Shown: one piece after another, positions 28,531 to 37,923 of the stretch
How the letters are laid out: each line of letters starts with the position of its first letter
How positions within the stretch are numbered: the stretch's first letter is position 1
Origin: Xenorhabdus miraniensis
Lineage (GTDB): Bacteria > Pseudomonadota > Gammaproteobacteria > Enterobacterales > Enterobacteriaceae
Assembly (NCBI RefSeq): GCF_002632615.1
Contig: NZ_NITZ01000001.1
Coordinates: 186,001 to 250,000, forward strand
DNA: 64,000 nt
Direction: 5' to 3'
The notes under the pieces: model-generated
The model's database searches: none
What the model was told of the DNA's origin: nothing
Seen by the model: the letters and a program-made list of their open reading frames with translations, nothing else
Translations under genes and position numbers: made by a program

Positions 28531-28584
28531 TTAATGACCTCACTGATTAAACCCATGCCATGACTGCCTTTACCCAACGCCACT

Positions 28585-29703
28585 TTATTCATGGTAAGTT
28601 TGGGCAATAAGGTTGTGGAAATAAGCAATACCGTGCTCACTAACTCCACTTCCGGTGCTATCCGCCATGATGCGCCCCTGACCAGGATAACCACGGGATT
28701 TAAGCCCTTTTTGCACGCTTTCAACCAAACGCAAATCTTCAGGGCGAAAAACGTCGCGATACCATTCAATCAACGATTTCTGTTCTTGAGTCAATTCTTC
28801 ATTAGTAAAGTAAATATCGTAATGTTGCAGTGTTGTTTCTGCATCTATGGGGAATTCATATATCACCGTCATCATGCCTTTAATTGGCGTCACGTTGTAC
28901 ATGGTACAAGGCCATAACCAAAAGCCATGAAATGAAGATTCGCCTTCAAATTTGAAAGATTGATCAGAGGGAATCGCATAGCCAAATTGCAATGACCATT
29001 TCTCATACATGGTATGCCAATAGCGATCAACCTGAACGGAGGTTGAAAAACCGGGATGAGCCGGGCCACAGTGATAACATTCCAGATAGTTATCAACAAT
29101 GCTTTTCCAGTTCGCGGGAGTGACTGTGATAAAACGATCTGCCAGCTTTAGCTCATAAACCTCCGGGCAAGCTTCCAATACCTTAGCGCTTAACCCCGGT
29201 AATTGCTCCTCAACTGTGCCAGCATTCATGTCCATATTAATAAAAACAAAACCGGCGTACTCTTCCAATTTTACCGGGGTTAATTGCACTAAATCTTTAT
29301 CGAAATTAGCCACATTCTCGCAGTTACGGGCATGTGCCAAGGTTCCGTCGAGCTTGAATGTCCAGGCATGATAAGGACAAGTGATGACATTTTTTGCCTT
29401 ACCTTCACCTGTTAATAACTGGTGCCCACGGTGAGGACAAACGTTAAAGAATGCACGCAATACGTTGTCGCGCCCACGAACAATCACAATGCTCTCGCCA
29501 ATAATTTCACGCGTAACATAATCATTAGGATTGGCAAGCTCACTGCTGTGTGCAACACAGATCCAACTCTTGGCAAAAATCGCCTCTTTCTCATAATCAA
29601 ACACGTTCTGAGAAGTATAGAAACGCGCTGGCATGGTGTACGCTTCTGTTGGGATTGCACAAAAATTTTTGGGCAGAGTGAAATCCTGGTGTTGAATGCT
29701 CAT
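28585..29703 (-). CDS. cntA: Carnitine monooxygenase oxygenase subunit (Rieske, CntA/YeaW-like)
   Basis: A 372-aa Rieske non-heme iron oxygenase. The Rieske ligands are Cys89 and His91 and Cys109 and His112 (CPHRGH and CPYHAW). The mononuclear iron ligands His211 and His216 lie in NYLECYHCGPAHPGF. Glu208 stands where most Rieske oxygenases have a bridging Asp, a substitution reported as a hallmark of CntA. It should hydroxylate L-carnitine at C4, yielding trimethylamine and malic semialdehyde. A choline/betaine-type Rieske demethylase is the main alternative. Confidence 0.85.
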   Translation of the reverse strand: MSIQHQDFTLPKNFCAIPTEAYTMPARFYTSQNVFDYEKEAIFAKSWICVAHSSELANPNDYVTREIIGESIVIVRGRDNVLRAFFNVCPHRGHQLLTGEGKAKNVITCPYHAWTFKLDGTLAHARNCENVANFDKDLVQLTPVKLEEYAGFVFINMDMNAGTVEEQLPGLSAKVLEACPEVYELKLADRFITVTPANWKSIVDNYLECYHCGPAHPGFSTSVQVDRYWHTMYEKWSLQFGYAIPSDQSFKFEGESSFHGFWLWPCTMYNVTPIKGMMTVIYEFPIDAETTLQHYDIYFTNEELTQEQKSLIEWYRDVFRPEDLRLVESVQKGLKSRGYPGQGRIMADSTGSGVSEHGIAYFHNLIAQTYHE

Positions 29704-29830
29704 ATCAATTCCTTAATTTTCTTTGTCCCCTTCATTTTTCAAATTGCTTCTCGAAATCTGTCAGGGTGTGTCGTTAAATTACATGTATTGTTTACTTATA
29801 TTGTTTACATATATTGATCACATATTGCGT

Positions 29831-31468
29831 TTAATCATTTAATGAAATAGACGTTGTTGATGAAGCCATGACTGGCGAGGATGCTTTTTTCTCTATAGGT
29901 ATCATGGAGGTTGATGCAATAACGGGTTCTTGCTGGTTCGGGCTATCAATAAGATGCGCAGGAATGTGTGCATAATCTTGTTTTATCCAGCGAATAAAAC
30001 CATATGTCTTAATCAGAAGAATCACTAAAAAAGGCAGTGCAGTAAGCACTACGGTGGTTTTCATTGTCTCTAAAGAAGCTTGCGTAAAGAGGATTGAAAG
30101 TGGGATTAGCGTAATCACTACGCACCAGAAAAGGCGTAAATTCCGGCTGGGATCCTGACCTTCACTTAAATTGCGCGTGCTGGTTGCCGCCATAGTGTAA
30201 GCAACCGCATCCATATGCGAGGCCAAGAAAATAATCATGATAAACAGATAAGCAGCAAGGAAAAATTGGCCTAATGGCAAGGCATTCAATAGTTGGTGAA
30301 CCGCCGTTTCACCCCCCAACGTATTCAATATTTCAGGTACATTAATAACGTCGGTAATAAATTGATGTACTGCATAGCTTTCCAACACACCAAAGAAGAA
30401 CCAGCAACCAAACGTACTGCCTAATAACAACGCCCAAATCACTTCTTTAATTTTGCGCCCATGAGAAACCCGGGTCACAAACATGGCAACACCGGGAGTA
30501 TAAGAGATCCACCATAACCAATAAAATACAGTCCAACTACGTGTAAATTGACCATCTCCCATTGGATCGGTAAATAAACTCATTTGCAAAAAATTCTGCG
30601 TTGTTAAGCCAATTGTATTAATAATATTATTAATAATAAATTCCGTTGGCCCCACAATCAGGACAAGTACAGCAAAACCAAATGCCCCCCATCCCACCAT
30701 TTGGCTTAAACGCCGCATACCATTATCAATGCCAATATAAGAACTTAAACAAAAAATCAGTGCAGCCAATAATGTAATTACAGCTTGAACAATAAAGTTA
30801 TTAGGCATCCCTGTTAGTGAAGAAAGTCCGCCACTTAATGTAGCCGCAGTCACAACTAAAGAAATCGTTAACGCCCCGACAGTAGCAATTAAAAATATCA
30901 TGTCAATAAGGCGGCCCCAAAAACCATGGGGGTTAATATTGATTATAGCGGAAATAATCCCCGATAAGCTCAACCCTTTATTTTTTCTGACATGGAAATG
31001 ATAAGCCATTATCAGTGAAGCCAGTGCATAAGTTGCCCAGGCACTGATTCCCCAATGGAAAAAAGAGAAACTGATGCTGTACTCCAATGCTTTAGGGGTT
31101 TGAGGCATAATATTCAAACCGGGAGTTTGATAGTAATATGCCCATTCCATTACCCCCCAGTATAAGGTCGATGAACCAAGCCCTGCGCAAATAAACATAA
31201 ATAACCAGGACACCGTGTTATATTCAGGCTTTCCTTCTCCTAATCGAACATTGCCATATTTACTTATCGCTAAATACAAAACAAACACTAAAGCAGCAAG
31301 TACTAATATTTGGATAATTGATCCAAGTAAACGCGTCAGCCCATTAAAAATTGCGTTAGCAATAACACTCGTTTTTTCAGGAAATAAACTAAGCGATACC
31401 GCTATTACAATAATACAAGCAAGACTTATTGCAATTAAGGAAATGTCTTTTTTTGTGTTGCTGAACAT
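29831..31468 (-). CDS. BCCT-family betaine/carnitine/choline transporter (YeaV-like)
   Basis: A 545-aa membrane protein with the twelve-helix BCCT pattern and the family signature region [20 protein letters not shown] near residue 310. The cation-binding tryptophan box is recognisable. The C-terminal tail is short and Ser/Pro-rich, unlike the osmosensing tails of BetP, which favours a nutritional uptake role. First gene of the four-gene operon with cntA, the aldehyde dehydrogenase and cntB; carnitine is the expected substrate. Confidence 0.88.
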   Translation of the reverse strand: MFSNTKKDISLIAISLACIIVIAVSLSLFPEKTSVIANAIFNGLTRLLGSIIQILVLAALVFVLYLAISKYGNVRLGEGKPEYNTVSWLFMFICAGLGSSTLYWGVMEWAYYYQTPGLNIMPQTPKALEYSISFSFFHWGISAWATYALASLIMAYHFHVRKNKGLSLSGIISAIININPHGFWGRLIDMIFLIATVGALTISLVVTAATLSGGLSSLTGMPNNFIVQAVITLLAALIFCLSSYIGIDNGMRRLSQMVGWGAFGFAVLVLIVGPTEFIINNIINTIGLTTQNFLQMSLFTDPMGDGQFTRSWTVFYWLWWISYTPGVAMFVTRVSHGRKIKEVIWALLLGSTFGCWFFFGVLESYAVHQFITDVINVPEILNTLGGETAVHQLLNALPLGQFFLAAYLFIMIIFLASHMDAVAYTMAATSTRNLSEGQDPSRNLRLFWCVVITLIPLSILFTQASLETMKTTVVLTALPFLVILLIKTYGFIRWIKQDYAHIPAHLIDSPNQQEPVIASTSMIPIEKKASSPVMASSTTSISLND

Positions 31469-31808
31469 GAAACCTCCGTTTCGTCACTTTGTGCGCATCC
31501 TCCATCATTCATAGGGATAGAGTTCCATTGAATATAAAATTCACTTGGTATTGCGACAAAATGCCTATTATCGTTGTTATGATTATCGGGTATAGACACG
31601 ACAAAAGGAAAACGTTCAATAAGCGGGAACGACACTTATTGCCTCTTTTGGTTAAAAACTAAAATATATTGTTGATACACAATTTAAACAATAAGCCGGA
31701 CAGTAAATAGATAAAACACACATCGTAAATAATATATTGTGAGATACGTTGAAAATCAGAAGAATAATAGTCATGACTGCCAACATAAACACAAGTGAAT
31801 CGTCATAA
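31469..31808. promoter_or_regulatory. Promoter region of the carnitine operon
   Basis: About 340 bp between the BCCT start and the dmlA terminator. It should contain the operon promoter on the minus strand, since dmlA upstream has its own terminator. No operator could be defined. Confidence 0.45.
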
Positions 31809-31841
31809 AAAAACCACACCCTAAAAAAGAGTGTGGTTTTT
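31809..31841 (-). terminator. Terminator between dmlA and the carnitine operon
   Basis: Perfect 11-bp stem AAAAACCACAC/GTGTGGTTTTT with an 11-nt loop. On the minus strand the stem ends in a T-run continuing to about 31806, so it should terminate dmlA transcription. The T-rich side on the plus strand makes it partly bidirectional. Confidence 0.8.
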
Positions 31842-31871
31842 ATAAGGAAAAAAGAATAATTAAACTATTTT

Positions 31872-32972
31872 TTAATGAGTTAAATGATTAACAATAGCTT
31901 CCCCGACCTGTTGCGTCGATGCTTTACCTTTCATATCTGGTGTAACGATCCCTTCTGTTATCACCGCTTCAATAGCAGATAAAATATCGTCATGGGCATC
32001 CTGATAACGCGTATCGCCTTCATCTAAGGCGTCTTTCCCCAAAAACTGTAACATCATTGCGCCAGCCCAAATCATTGCGATTGGATTGGCAATATTTTTG
32101 CCATAAATATCGGGGGCTGACCCATGAACAGGTTCAAATAAAGAAGGAAAATTCCTTTCCGGATTCAGATTCGCAGAAGGTGAAAGCCCGATTGTTCCGG
32201 TACAGGCAGGCCCTAAATCAGAAAGAATATCGCCAAACAAATTGGAAGCAACAACGACATCAAATCGCTCTGGATTTAACACAAACCGGGCACAAAGAAT
32301 ATCAATATGCTGCTTATCCCATTTTACGCCGGGATACTGTTTTGCCATCTCTTCGACCCGCTCGTCCCAATAAGGCATGCTAATCGCTAATCCGTTTGAT
32401 TTAGTAGCAGATGTTAATAACTTACGGGGACGGCTTTGCGCTAATTCAAACGCATATTTCAAGATACGGTCAACCCCACGACGGGTAAAAACCGACTCTT
32501 GGATCACCACTTCATGTTCTGTGCCTTCATGAAGGCGACCACCAATCGTAGAATATTCCCCTTCCGTATTCTCTCTGACCACATAAAAATCGATATCTTC
32601 CGGTTTTTTATTCGCCAGAGGGCAAGGCACTCCCGGTAAGAGGCGTACAGGACGCAAATTGACATATTGCTGAAATTCACGTCGAAATTTAAGCAGTGAA
32701 CCCCAAAGCGAGATGTGATCAGGCACCGTTTCAGGCCAACCAACAGCACCAAAATAGATAGCGTCAAACCCCATAAGCTGCTTAAACCAATCGTCGGGCA
32801 TCATTGTGCCGTGCTGAAGATAATAATCACAGCTTGCCCATGCAAAATGCTCAAACGATAAACAGATATCCCACTTTTCAGCGACAGCCTGCAATACTCG
32901 AATGCCTTCCGGAAGAACCTCATGACCAATGCCATCTCCCGGAATTGCAGCAATTTTAAACAGTTTTTTCAT
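31872..32972 (-). CDS. dmlA: D-malate/tartrate dehydrogenase (decarboxylating), DmlA-like
   Basis: A 366-aa beta-decarboxylating dehydrogenase of the isocitrate/isopropylmalate family. Motifs include IAAIPGDGIGHEVLPEG, RENTEGEYS, the catalytic region KSNGLAISMPYWDE and the metal- and NAD-binding region DILSDLGPACTGTIGLSPSANL. It best fits the TtuC/YeaU (DmlA) group, which converts D-malate to pyruvate and CO2 with NAD. The divergent LysR gene and the adjoining carnitine operon reproduce the E. coli yeaT-yeaU-yeaVWX set. L-carnitine degradation would give the D-isomer of malate, so this enzyme completes the route to central metabolism. Confidence 0.87.
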   Translation of the reverse strand: MKKLFKIAAIPGDGIGHEVLPEGIRVLQAVAEKWDICLSFEHFAWASCDYYLQHGTMMPDDWFKQLMGFDAIYFGAVGWPETVPDHISLWGSLLKFRREFQQYVNLRPVRLLPGVPCPLANKKPEDIDFYVVRENTEGEYSTIGGRLHEGTEHEVVIQESVFTRRGVDRILKYAFELAQSRPRKLLTSATKSNGLAISMPYWDERVEEMAKQYPGVKWDKQHIDILCARFVLNPERFDVVVASNLFGDILSDLGPACTGTIGLSPSANLNPERNFPSLFEPVHGSAPDIYGKNIANPIAMIWAGAMMLQFLGKDALDEGDTRYQDAHDDILSAIEAVITEGIVTPDMKGKASTQQVGEAIVNHLTH

Positions 32973-33076
32973 TAGATATCTCTCATTTATCAGGATACTA
33001 AATTGACTTTCCGGCTATCTTATAATTGACTGATTTGCATTCAATCTGAAAAATGTAGAAACATAATTTACGCTTT

Positions 33077-34030
33077 ATGAACAATTTACCTATTTTACAG
33101 GATCTGCGTGTTTTCCTTTTAGTCGCCAAAAGGGCCAGTTTTGTCGCCGCAGCCGAAGAAATTGGGGCATCTCCGGCCTTTATCAGTAAACGCATTGCAA
33201 TATTAGAAAACATATTGAATGTCACCCTATTGCACAGAACAACACGTCGCGTCTCAATTACGGAAGACGGCGAACGCATATACGAATGGGCGCAACGTAT
33301 TCTCAATGATGTTCACCAGATGCTTGATGAACTTTCTGAACTTCGGCAAGAACCGCAAGGGACAATCAGGATCGTCAGTAGCTTCGGTTTTGGGCGGCAA
33401 TTTGTTGCGCCTGCTTTATCAGCACTTATTCATGCCTATCCACAACTAGAACTGCGATTTGATGTAGAAGATCGCATTATCGATTTAGTCACTGAAGGCA
33501 TTGATTTGGATATCCGGGTTGGTGATGATATTGATAATAATTTTATCGCGCGCAAGCTTGCGTCTAACCACCGAATTCTTTGTGCATCACCGGCTTATCT
33601 CGCGCGTAACCCGATGCCAAAATCACTGAATGACCTCCCTTCTCACTCCTGTCTGGTGATCAAGGAGAGAGATCACCCCTTCGGAATTTGGCAATTGCAA
33701 AACAGTACGGGTTCTCAATCAGTGAAAGTCACCGGGTCTATGTCATCCAATCATGGTGAAATTATTCATCAGTGGTGCCTTGATGGTCATGGCATTACTT
33801 TACGTTCTTATTGGGATGTCAGAGAAAGCATCAAATCAGGGGCATTAGTCCATATCCTGCCTGAATATTATCAATCAGCAAATATCTGGGCGGTTTATGT
33901 CACACGTTTAGCCATGTCTGCTCGTGTCAGAGTGACAATCGAATTTCTGGAACGTTATTTTCAACTGCATTATTCAGAGCAAATTGAGGTTAAATCGGAT
34001 GAGGGCTTGTGGAAGAACCGCAAACTCTGA
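33077..34030 (+). CDS. LysR-family regulator, DmlR-like
   Basis: 317 aa with an N-terminal LysR winged helix (about residues 6-65: LRVFLLVAKRASFVAAAEEIGASPAFISKRIAILEN) and a periplasmic-binding-protein-like effector domain (about 95-300). It is divergent from dmlA with 104 bp between the starts, the classic LysR arrangement. In E. coli DmlR activates dmlA in response to D-malate; the same role is likely here, possibly extended to the carnitine operon. Confidence 0.88.
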   Translation: MNNLPILQDLRVFLLVAKRASFVAAAEEIGASPAFISKRIAILENILNVTLLHRTTRRVSITEDGERIYEWAQRILNDVHQMLDELSELRQEPQGTIRIVSSFGFGRQFVAPALSALIHAYPQLELRFDVEDRIIDLVTEGIDLDIRVGDDIDNNFIARKLASNHRILCASPAYLARNPMPKSLNDLPSHSCLVIKERDHPFGIWQLQNSTGSQSVKVTGSMSSNHGEIIHQWCLDGHGITLRSYWDVRESIKSGALVHILPEYYQSANIWAVYVTRLAMSARVRVTIEFLERYFQLHYSEQIEVKSDEGLWKNRKL

Positions 34031-34144
34031 TCGTTTCATGTCAAAACTCTCACGAATAGATTTAACATCAGGTATAGCATGGCGGCGGACATGCTCAGGC
34101 TTAGGTTGAAATTCACCATTTTCGATGTGATTAATACTTTTGAT

Positions 34145-34507
34145 TTATATTATCTTGCCGCCTTCTCCACCTTTGCCACCTTCTCCACCTTTGCCACCTT
34201 CTCCGCCTTTACCCCCTTCTCCGCCTTTACCCCCTTCTCCGCCTTTACCCCCTTCTCCGCCTTTACCGCCTTCTCCACCTTTACCGCCTTTACCACCAAA
34301 AAACCGCCCATTGGTTCCATTAGCTCCATTGGCTCCATTGGCTCCATTGGCTCCATTGGCTCCATTGGCTCCATTGGCTCCACTAGTTAAAAGGATCACG
34401 TTATCCTGAAATGACAATGAGGTTGGAGAGCTTTGTGCATAAGGAATAGATATCGCGAATATTGTTGAGAAGAGTGATGTTACGATTAACAATTTTTTTT
34501 TGTTCAT
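34145..34507 (-). CDS. Secreted collagen-like Gly-X-Y repeat protein
   Basis: 120 aa. A signal peptide (MNKKKLLIVTSLFSTIFAIS...) is followed by a short linker and then almost uninterrupted Gly-X-Y triplets. There are seven GAN, one GTN, a short break GRFF, and then alternating GGK and GGE triplets (a GGK, seven GGKGGE units, a GGK) ending in II. A clear ribosome-binding site, AAGGA, lies 9 bp upstream of the ATG at 34507. The charge alternation Lys/Glu in the second block suggests inter-chain pairing. There is no proline, so a collagen triple helix is uncertain; polyglycine II-type packing is an alternative. No cell-surface anchor is seen, so it is probably periplasmic or released. Confidence 0.7.
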   Translation of the reverse strand: MNKKKLLIVTSLFSTIFAISIPYAQSSPTSLSFQDNVILLTSGANGANGANGANGANGANGANGTNGRFFGGKGGKGGEGGKGGEGGKGGEGGKGGEGGKGGEGGKGGEGGKGGEGGKII

Positions 34508-34944
34508 ATGTTAATTCCTTAAAAATTATTTTACGAAGACAACAAATAAATAACCTCAGTTATTTGAGCCATGCTAACAATTTCCATTCACTCTCCGTTA
34601 TTTATTATTTATATTGTTTATCGTTTGTTTATATTTTGTTTAATTAACTTTTTATCCTCTTCTTTTAGGAGTTTTGCGCCAATTCTAGTGAAAAGTTTAA
34701 TAAAGTTAAAATCAGATAAAAATTTCACATTATTATAATTTAATTATCATTATGGCTCTTCGTCATTATTCGTCATTACCCAGCAAATAGATCAATATTA
34801 ACAACGAATTTATAAAACCAAGCCAATTGGTGTGAAAAGAAAATTTGGTATTTAAGCAAGTTACTTGGTTAATTATTAACTAGACTAATATATTTCATAA
34901 TGTATTATTTACCTCCCTATCAATAAAAATAGAAAGATAAAAAA
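34508..34944. other. AT-rich gap before aatA
   Basis: 437 bp, strongly AT-rich, upstream of both flanking divergent genes. No RNA gene, repeat or additional frame can be supported. Confidence 0.4.
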
Positions 34945-35448
34945 ATGACAACAAAAAACGCACACAACTACGTTATTCGCCCCATCACCCAACAAGACAA
35001 CACAGGCATTGCCGCTGTTATCCGTGAGGTATCCGCCGAACATGGCTTAACCGCAGACAAAGGTTTTGCCGTTGCTGATCCGATTCTGGATACACTGTAT
35101 GAAGTTTACAATCAGCCGCGCAGCGCTTACTGGGTTGTTGAAATGGATGGCGAAGTTGTTGGCGGCGGCGGTGTTGCTCCGCTGGCCGGAGGTGACAGTG
35201 ATACCTGCGAATTACAAAAAATGTACCTTTCATCGGTACTACGGGGAAAAGGAGTTGCTAAGCAAATCGTGAAGCAATCACTCGAATTCGGTACAGAGCA
35301 AGGTTTTAAACGCTGTTATCTGGAAACGACGGAGAATTTAAAAGCGGCCATTGCTTTATATGAAAAACTGGGTTTCAGCTATCTTGATGAGCCACTTGGC
35401 AATACAGGCCACAGCGACTGTGAAGTCAGGATGCTCAAGGCACTATGA
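34945..35448 (+). CDS. aatA: GNAT acetyltransferase AatA (YjgM)
   Basis: A 167-aa GNAT protein equal in length and very similar to E. coli YjgM/AatA (blocks [62 protein letters not shown]). The acetyl-CoA loop RGKGVAK is intact. The small-molecule substrate is uncertain. Position next to rraB and argI matches E. coli, so this gene marks the return to the conserved backbone. Confidence 0.9.
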   Translation: MTTKNAHNYVIRPITQQDNTGIAAVIREVSAEHGLTADKGFAVADPILDTLYEVYNQPRSAYWVVEMDGEVVGGGGVAPLAGGDSDTCELQKMYLSSVLRGKGVAKQIVKQSLEFGTEQGFKRCYLETTENLKAAIALYEKLGFSYLDEPLGNTGHSDCEVRMLKAL

Positions 35449-35469
35449 CGATTATCCCCCAAGAAATCA

Positions 35470-35490
35470 GCCCCACTAAGCAAGTGGGGC
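35470..35490. terminator. Hairpin between aatA and rraB
   Basis: Perfect 8-bp GC-rich stem GCCCCACT/AGTGGGGC with loop AAGCA, between the two convergent genes. It likely terminates both, although T-runs are short. Confidence 0.65.
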
Positions 35491-35520
35491 ATTCGGCGGT
35501 CACGCTATCTTCAAAAGATC

Positions 35521-35946
35521 TTAATGCAGTCTGGGTTCATCTTCCTCTGGGGGAAAGAGATCACCTTCGTCATCTTCATCATCCGGCGCGTTGGGATCTT
35601 CAAAGTACGTTCCCCAACCATCGTAATTTACACCTATCTTTTCAGCCAGATCCATCAGTTGCTCCACCTGTGCATCGATCAGTTCGGCTTCCAGACGACT
35701 TTCGCTGATCACATCGCAACACATCAAAATCACACGATCTTCTGTTTCCAGCTCTTCTGCATCGGTAACTTCATAACCTAGCTTAAATGCTTCCAGAGCG
35801 GCCTTCTCCAGTTGATCGAAGTTTTCTGCCGAAAAGTGGTGTTCAATAATATAAAGCGCTTCAGGATCACTGCCATCTTCCAATAATTCTTCGATGATCA
35901 AACGAGTCTCTTCACGCTGTTCTTCTAAAGCATGTGGGTCTGCCAT
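35521..35946 (-). CDS. rraB: Ribonuclease E inhibitor RraB
   Basis: A 141-aa highly acidic protein matching RraB/YjgD (138 aa in E. coli): [32 protein letters not shown] and the acidic C-terminal tail. RraB binds RNase E and changes degradosome composition and mRNA decay. Convergent with aatA and divergent from argI, as in E. coli. Confidence 0.95.
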   Translation of the reverse strand: MADPHALEEQREETRLIIEELLEDGSDPEALYIIEHHFSAENFDQLEKAALEAFKLGYEVTDAEELETEDRVILMCCDVISESRLEAELIDAQVEQLMDLAEKIGVNYDGWGTYFEDPNAPDDEDDEGDLFPPEEDEPRLH

Positions 35947-36109
35947 GCCAATCCCCTCCGTCAGTTGGCTGTCATGTTTTGCATTCTCCCATCTTTTCTT
36001 TACAAAGGATATATCTATCCAATTTTGTTCCGGGAGAAGTACAAACCGCTATCGACTGATCCATAACCAGTCTTAATACTGTCGCTCTCGCAAGCACAAA
36101 AAACGAAAC

Positions 36110-36154
36110 TTGCAATCGGATTTTTTATCGAGCTATAGTGAATATAAATTCAAT
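36110..36154 (+). promoter_or_regulatory. argI promoter with ARG box
   Basis: -35-like TTGCAA (36110-36115) and -10-like TATAGT (36134-36139) are 18 bp apart. A palindromic TGAATATAAATTCA (36139-36152) overlaps the -10 end and matches the ArgR ARG box core exactly. A second box, usual in ArgR operators, is not clear. Repression by ArgR and arginine is therefore expected. Confidence 0.8.
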
Positions 36155-36179
36155 ATTGCACTGATGGAGACAATGCAGA

Positions 36180-37193
36180 ATGAACCCATTTTTTCAACGC
36201 TCGTTCCTAAGAATTCTTGATATTACCCCTACAGAAGTTAATACTCTTTTAACATTGGCTCATGAATTAAAAACGAATAAAAAATCAGGAGTGGAATCGC
36301 CTTTACTCAAGGGAAAAAACATTGCTCTTATTTTTGAAAAAGACTCCACCCGTACACGCTGTGCATTTGAAGTCGCAGCCTATGATCAAGGTGCCAATGT
36401 TACCTATTTAGGCTCAAATGGCAGCCAGATCGGGCACAAAGAATCCATCAGGGACACCGCACGAGTGCTTGGGCGCCTGTATGACGGCATCCAATACCGT
36501 GGTTACGGTCAGCACATTGTCGAAACGTTAGCGCAATACGCAGGTGTTCCGGTTTGGAATGGCCTAACGGATGAATTCCACCCGACCCAACTGCTGGCGG
36601 ATTTAATGACCATGCAGGAGCACAGCCAAAAACCGCTATCTGCAATCAAATTTGCTTATTTGGGTGATGCCCGCAATAACATGGGTAACACCATGCTGGA
36701 AGCTGCGGCATTGACGGGGATGGATCTCCGCTTAGTCGCGCCCAAAGCCTGCTGGCCTGATGCCAATTTGGTTGCAGAATGCCAAAAACACGCAGAGAAA
36801 ACTGGTGGTCAGATCACTCTAACAGAAGATATTACACAAGGCGTAAAAGAAGCTGATTTTCTGTATACCGATGTTTGGGTCTCAATGGGTGAGCCAAAGT
36901 CAGTCTGGCGGGAGCGCATTGCATTATTAAAGCCTTATCAGGTCAATATGGACGTTGTGAAAATGACGGGGAACCCAGAAGTAAAATTTCTGCACTGCCT
37001 TCCGGCCTTTCACGATGAAGAGACGGCGCTTGGTAAACAACTGGCGGAAGAATTTGGTTTATATGGCGGCCTGGAAGTGACCAACGAAGTCTTTGAGTCA
37101 AAACACAGTATTGTGTTTGATCAGGCTGAAAACCGGATGCACACCATTAAGGCGGTGATGGTGGCGACGTTGGTGGAAAAGCTGAATGGGTAA
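36180..37193 (+). CDS. argI: Ornithine carbamoyltransferase
   Basis: 337 aa (E. coli ArgI 334). Carbamoyl-phosphate-binding motif STRTR (in [12 protein letters not shown]), HPTQ (in [12 protein letters not shown]), the ornithine-binding SMG region (VWVSMGEP) and the HCLP loop are all intact. It makes citrulline from ornithine and carbamoyl phosphate in arginine synthesis. Start supported by GGAG 11 bp upstream. It competes with PyrB, encoded 13 kb downstream, for carbamoyl phosphate. Confidence 0.97.
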   Translation: MNPFFQRSFLRILDITPTEVNTLLTLAHELKTNKKSGVESPLLKGKNIALIFEKDSTRTRCAFEVAAYDQGANVTYLGSNGSQIGHKESIRDTARVLGRLYDGIQYRGYGQHIVETLAQYAGVPVWNGLTDEFHPTQLLADLMTMQEHSQKPLSAIKFAYLGDARNNMGNTMLEAAALTGMDLRLVAPKACWPDANLVAECQKHAEKTGGQITLTEDITQGVKEADFLYTDVWVSMGEPKSVWRERIALLKPYQVNMDVVKMTGNPEVKFLHCLPAFHDEETALGKQLAEEFGLYGGLEVTNEVFESKHSIVFDQAENRMHTIKAVMVATLVEKLNG

Positions 37194-37204
37194 TTGGGGC
37201 TTAT

Positions 37205-37230
37205 GCGGTGTAATTGAGCACCGCTTTCTC
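37205..37230 (+). terminator. argI terminator
   Basis: Stem GCGGTG/CACCGC (37205-37210 and 37219-37224) with an 8-nt loop, followed by TTTCTC, 11 bp after the argI stop. Confidence 0.65.
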
Positions 37231-37248
37231 GTTTCTTATAATAATTTA

Positions 37249-37923
37249 TTATAACGATGACGCGAGCTGATAAAAGTGGAAAAAACTTTTCAAATGCCCA
37301 TTGCCATCCTGAGCCCTCTCAATCAATTCATCCAAATAATATTTTTCTATTACTCCTTGAGGATTTTTCTTTGTATATCTGATGCCACGAACAGATAACA
37401 TAGCTTTAAGATAGTCTCCATGATAAGCAGAATCACTAAATGAGAAATCATCCGGTTTTCTCATCAATTCAGGATCATTATCTTTTACATTAAAATGGTA
37501 AAAATAATCGGAGAACTCCGCATGTAATTGATTATGGGAAATCATACTCTTATTCCCAAGGGCCCATGTTTCTATACATGGATTTTGAAAAATTATTTCA
37601 ACAGAACAAGCTCCTATATCAATACTTGTTTCTTTTATTCTATCAAGGATAAATTTCTTCCTTTCCTCTAAGTCACAAAAATCAGAATCCAGTACAACCC
37701 AGAAAGCATCGAATTTTTTATATTGATTTATATCTAACAAGCTATTTTTCAACATATTATCTAACATATGGGGATACCCTTGCCCACTAATCAAATAATA
37801 GTTGTTATCCTTTAATTGGGATAGACTTTCAATTCTCCTTATTGAAGGAGCTAAATGTTCTAACCAAGCGGGGTAAACCTTTCGCTCCGTTTGCTTACCC
37901 TCCACTAAAATATAAATATTCAT
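37249..37923 (-). CDS. TOPRIM/RloB-like putative nuclease partnered with an AAA ATPase
   Basis: A 224-aa protein starting MNIYILVEGKQTE. The motif VEG with Glu8 and the later WVVLDSDF with Asp79 and Asp81 reproduce the acidic residues of TOPRIM folds. The segment IIFQNPCIETWAL (about residue 110) resembles the conserved SNPCFExWLL block of RloB-like proteins. The gene overlaps the upstream ATPase gene by 4 bp. ATPase-TOPRIM pairs of this kind occur in OLD, PARIS (AriA/AriB) and AbiL-type anti-phage systems. The family is assigned by motif only, and I cannot tell which of these it belongs to. Confidence 0.65.
   Translation of the reverse strand: MNIYILVEGKQTERKVYPAWLEHLAPSIRRIESLSQLKDNNYYLISGQGYPHMLDNMLKNSLLDINQYKKFDAFWVVLDSDFCDLEERKKFILDRIKETSIDIGACSVEIIFQNPCIETWALGNKSMISHNQLHAEFSDYFYHFNVKDNDPELMRKPDDFSFSDSAYHGDYLKAMLSVRGIRYTKKNPQGVIEKYYLDELIERAQDGNGHLKSFFHFYQLASSL

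Noticed and set aside
34079..34409. Plus-strand frames over the Gly-X-Y gene
   Set aside because: Pro/Ser/Phe-rich mirror frames of a tandem repeat. The minus-strand frame has a ribosome-binding site and signal peptide.
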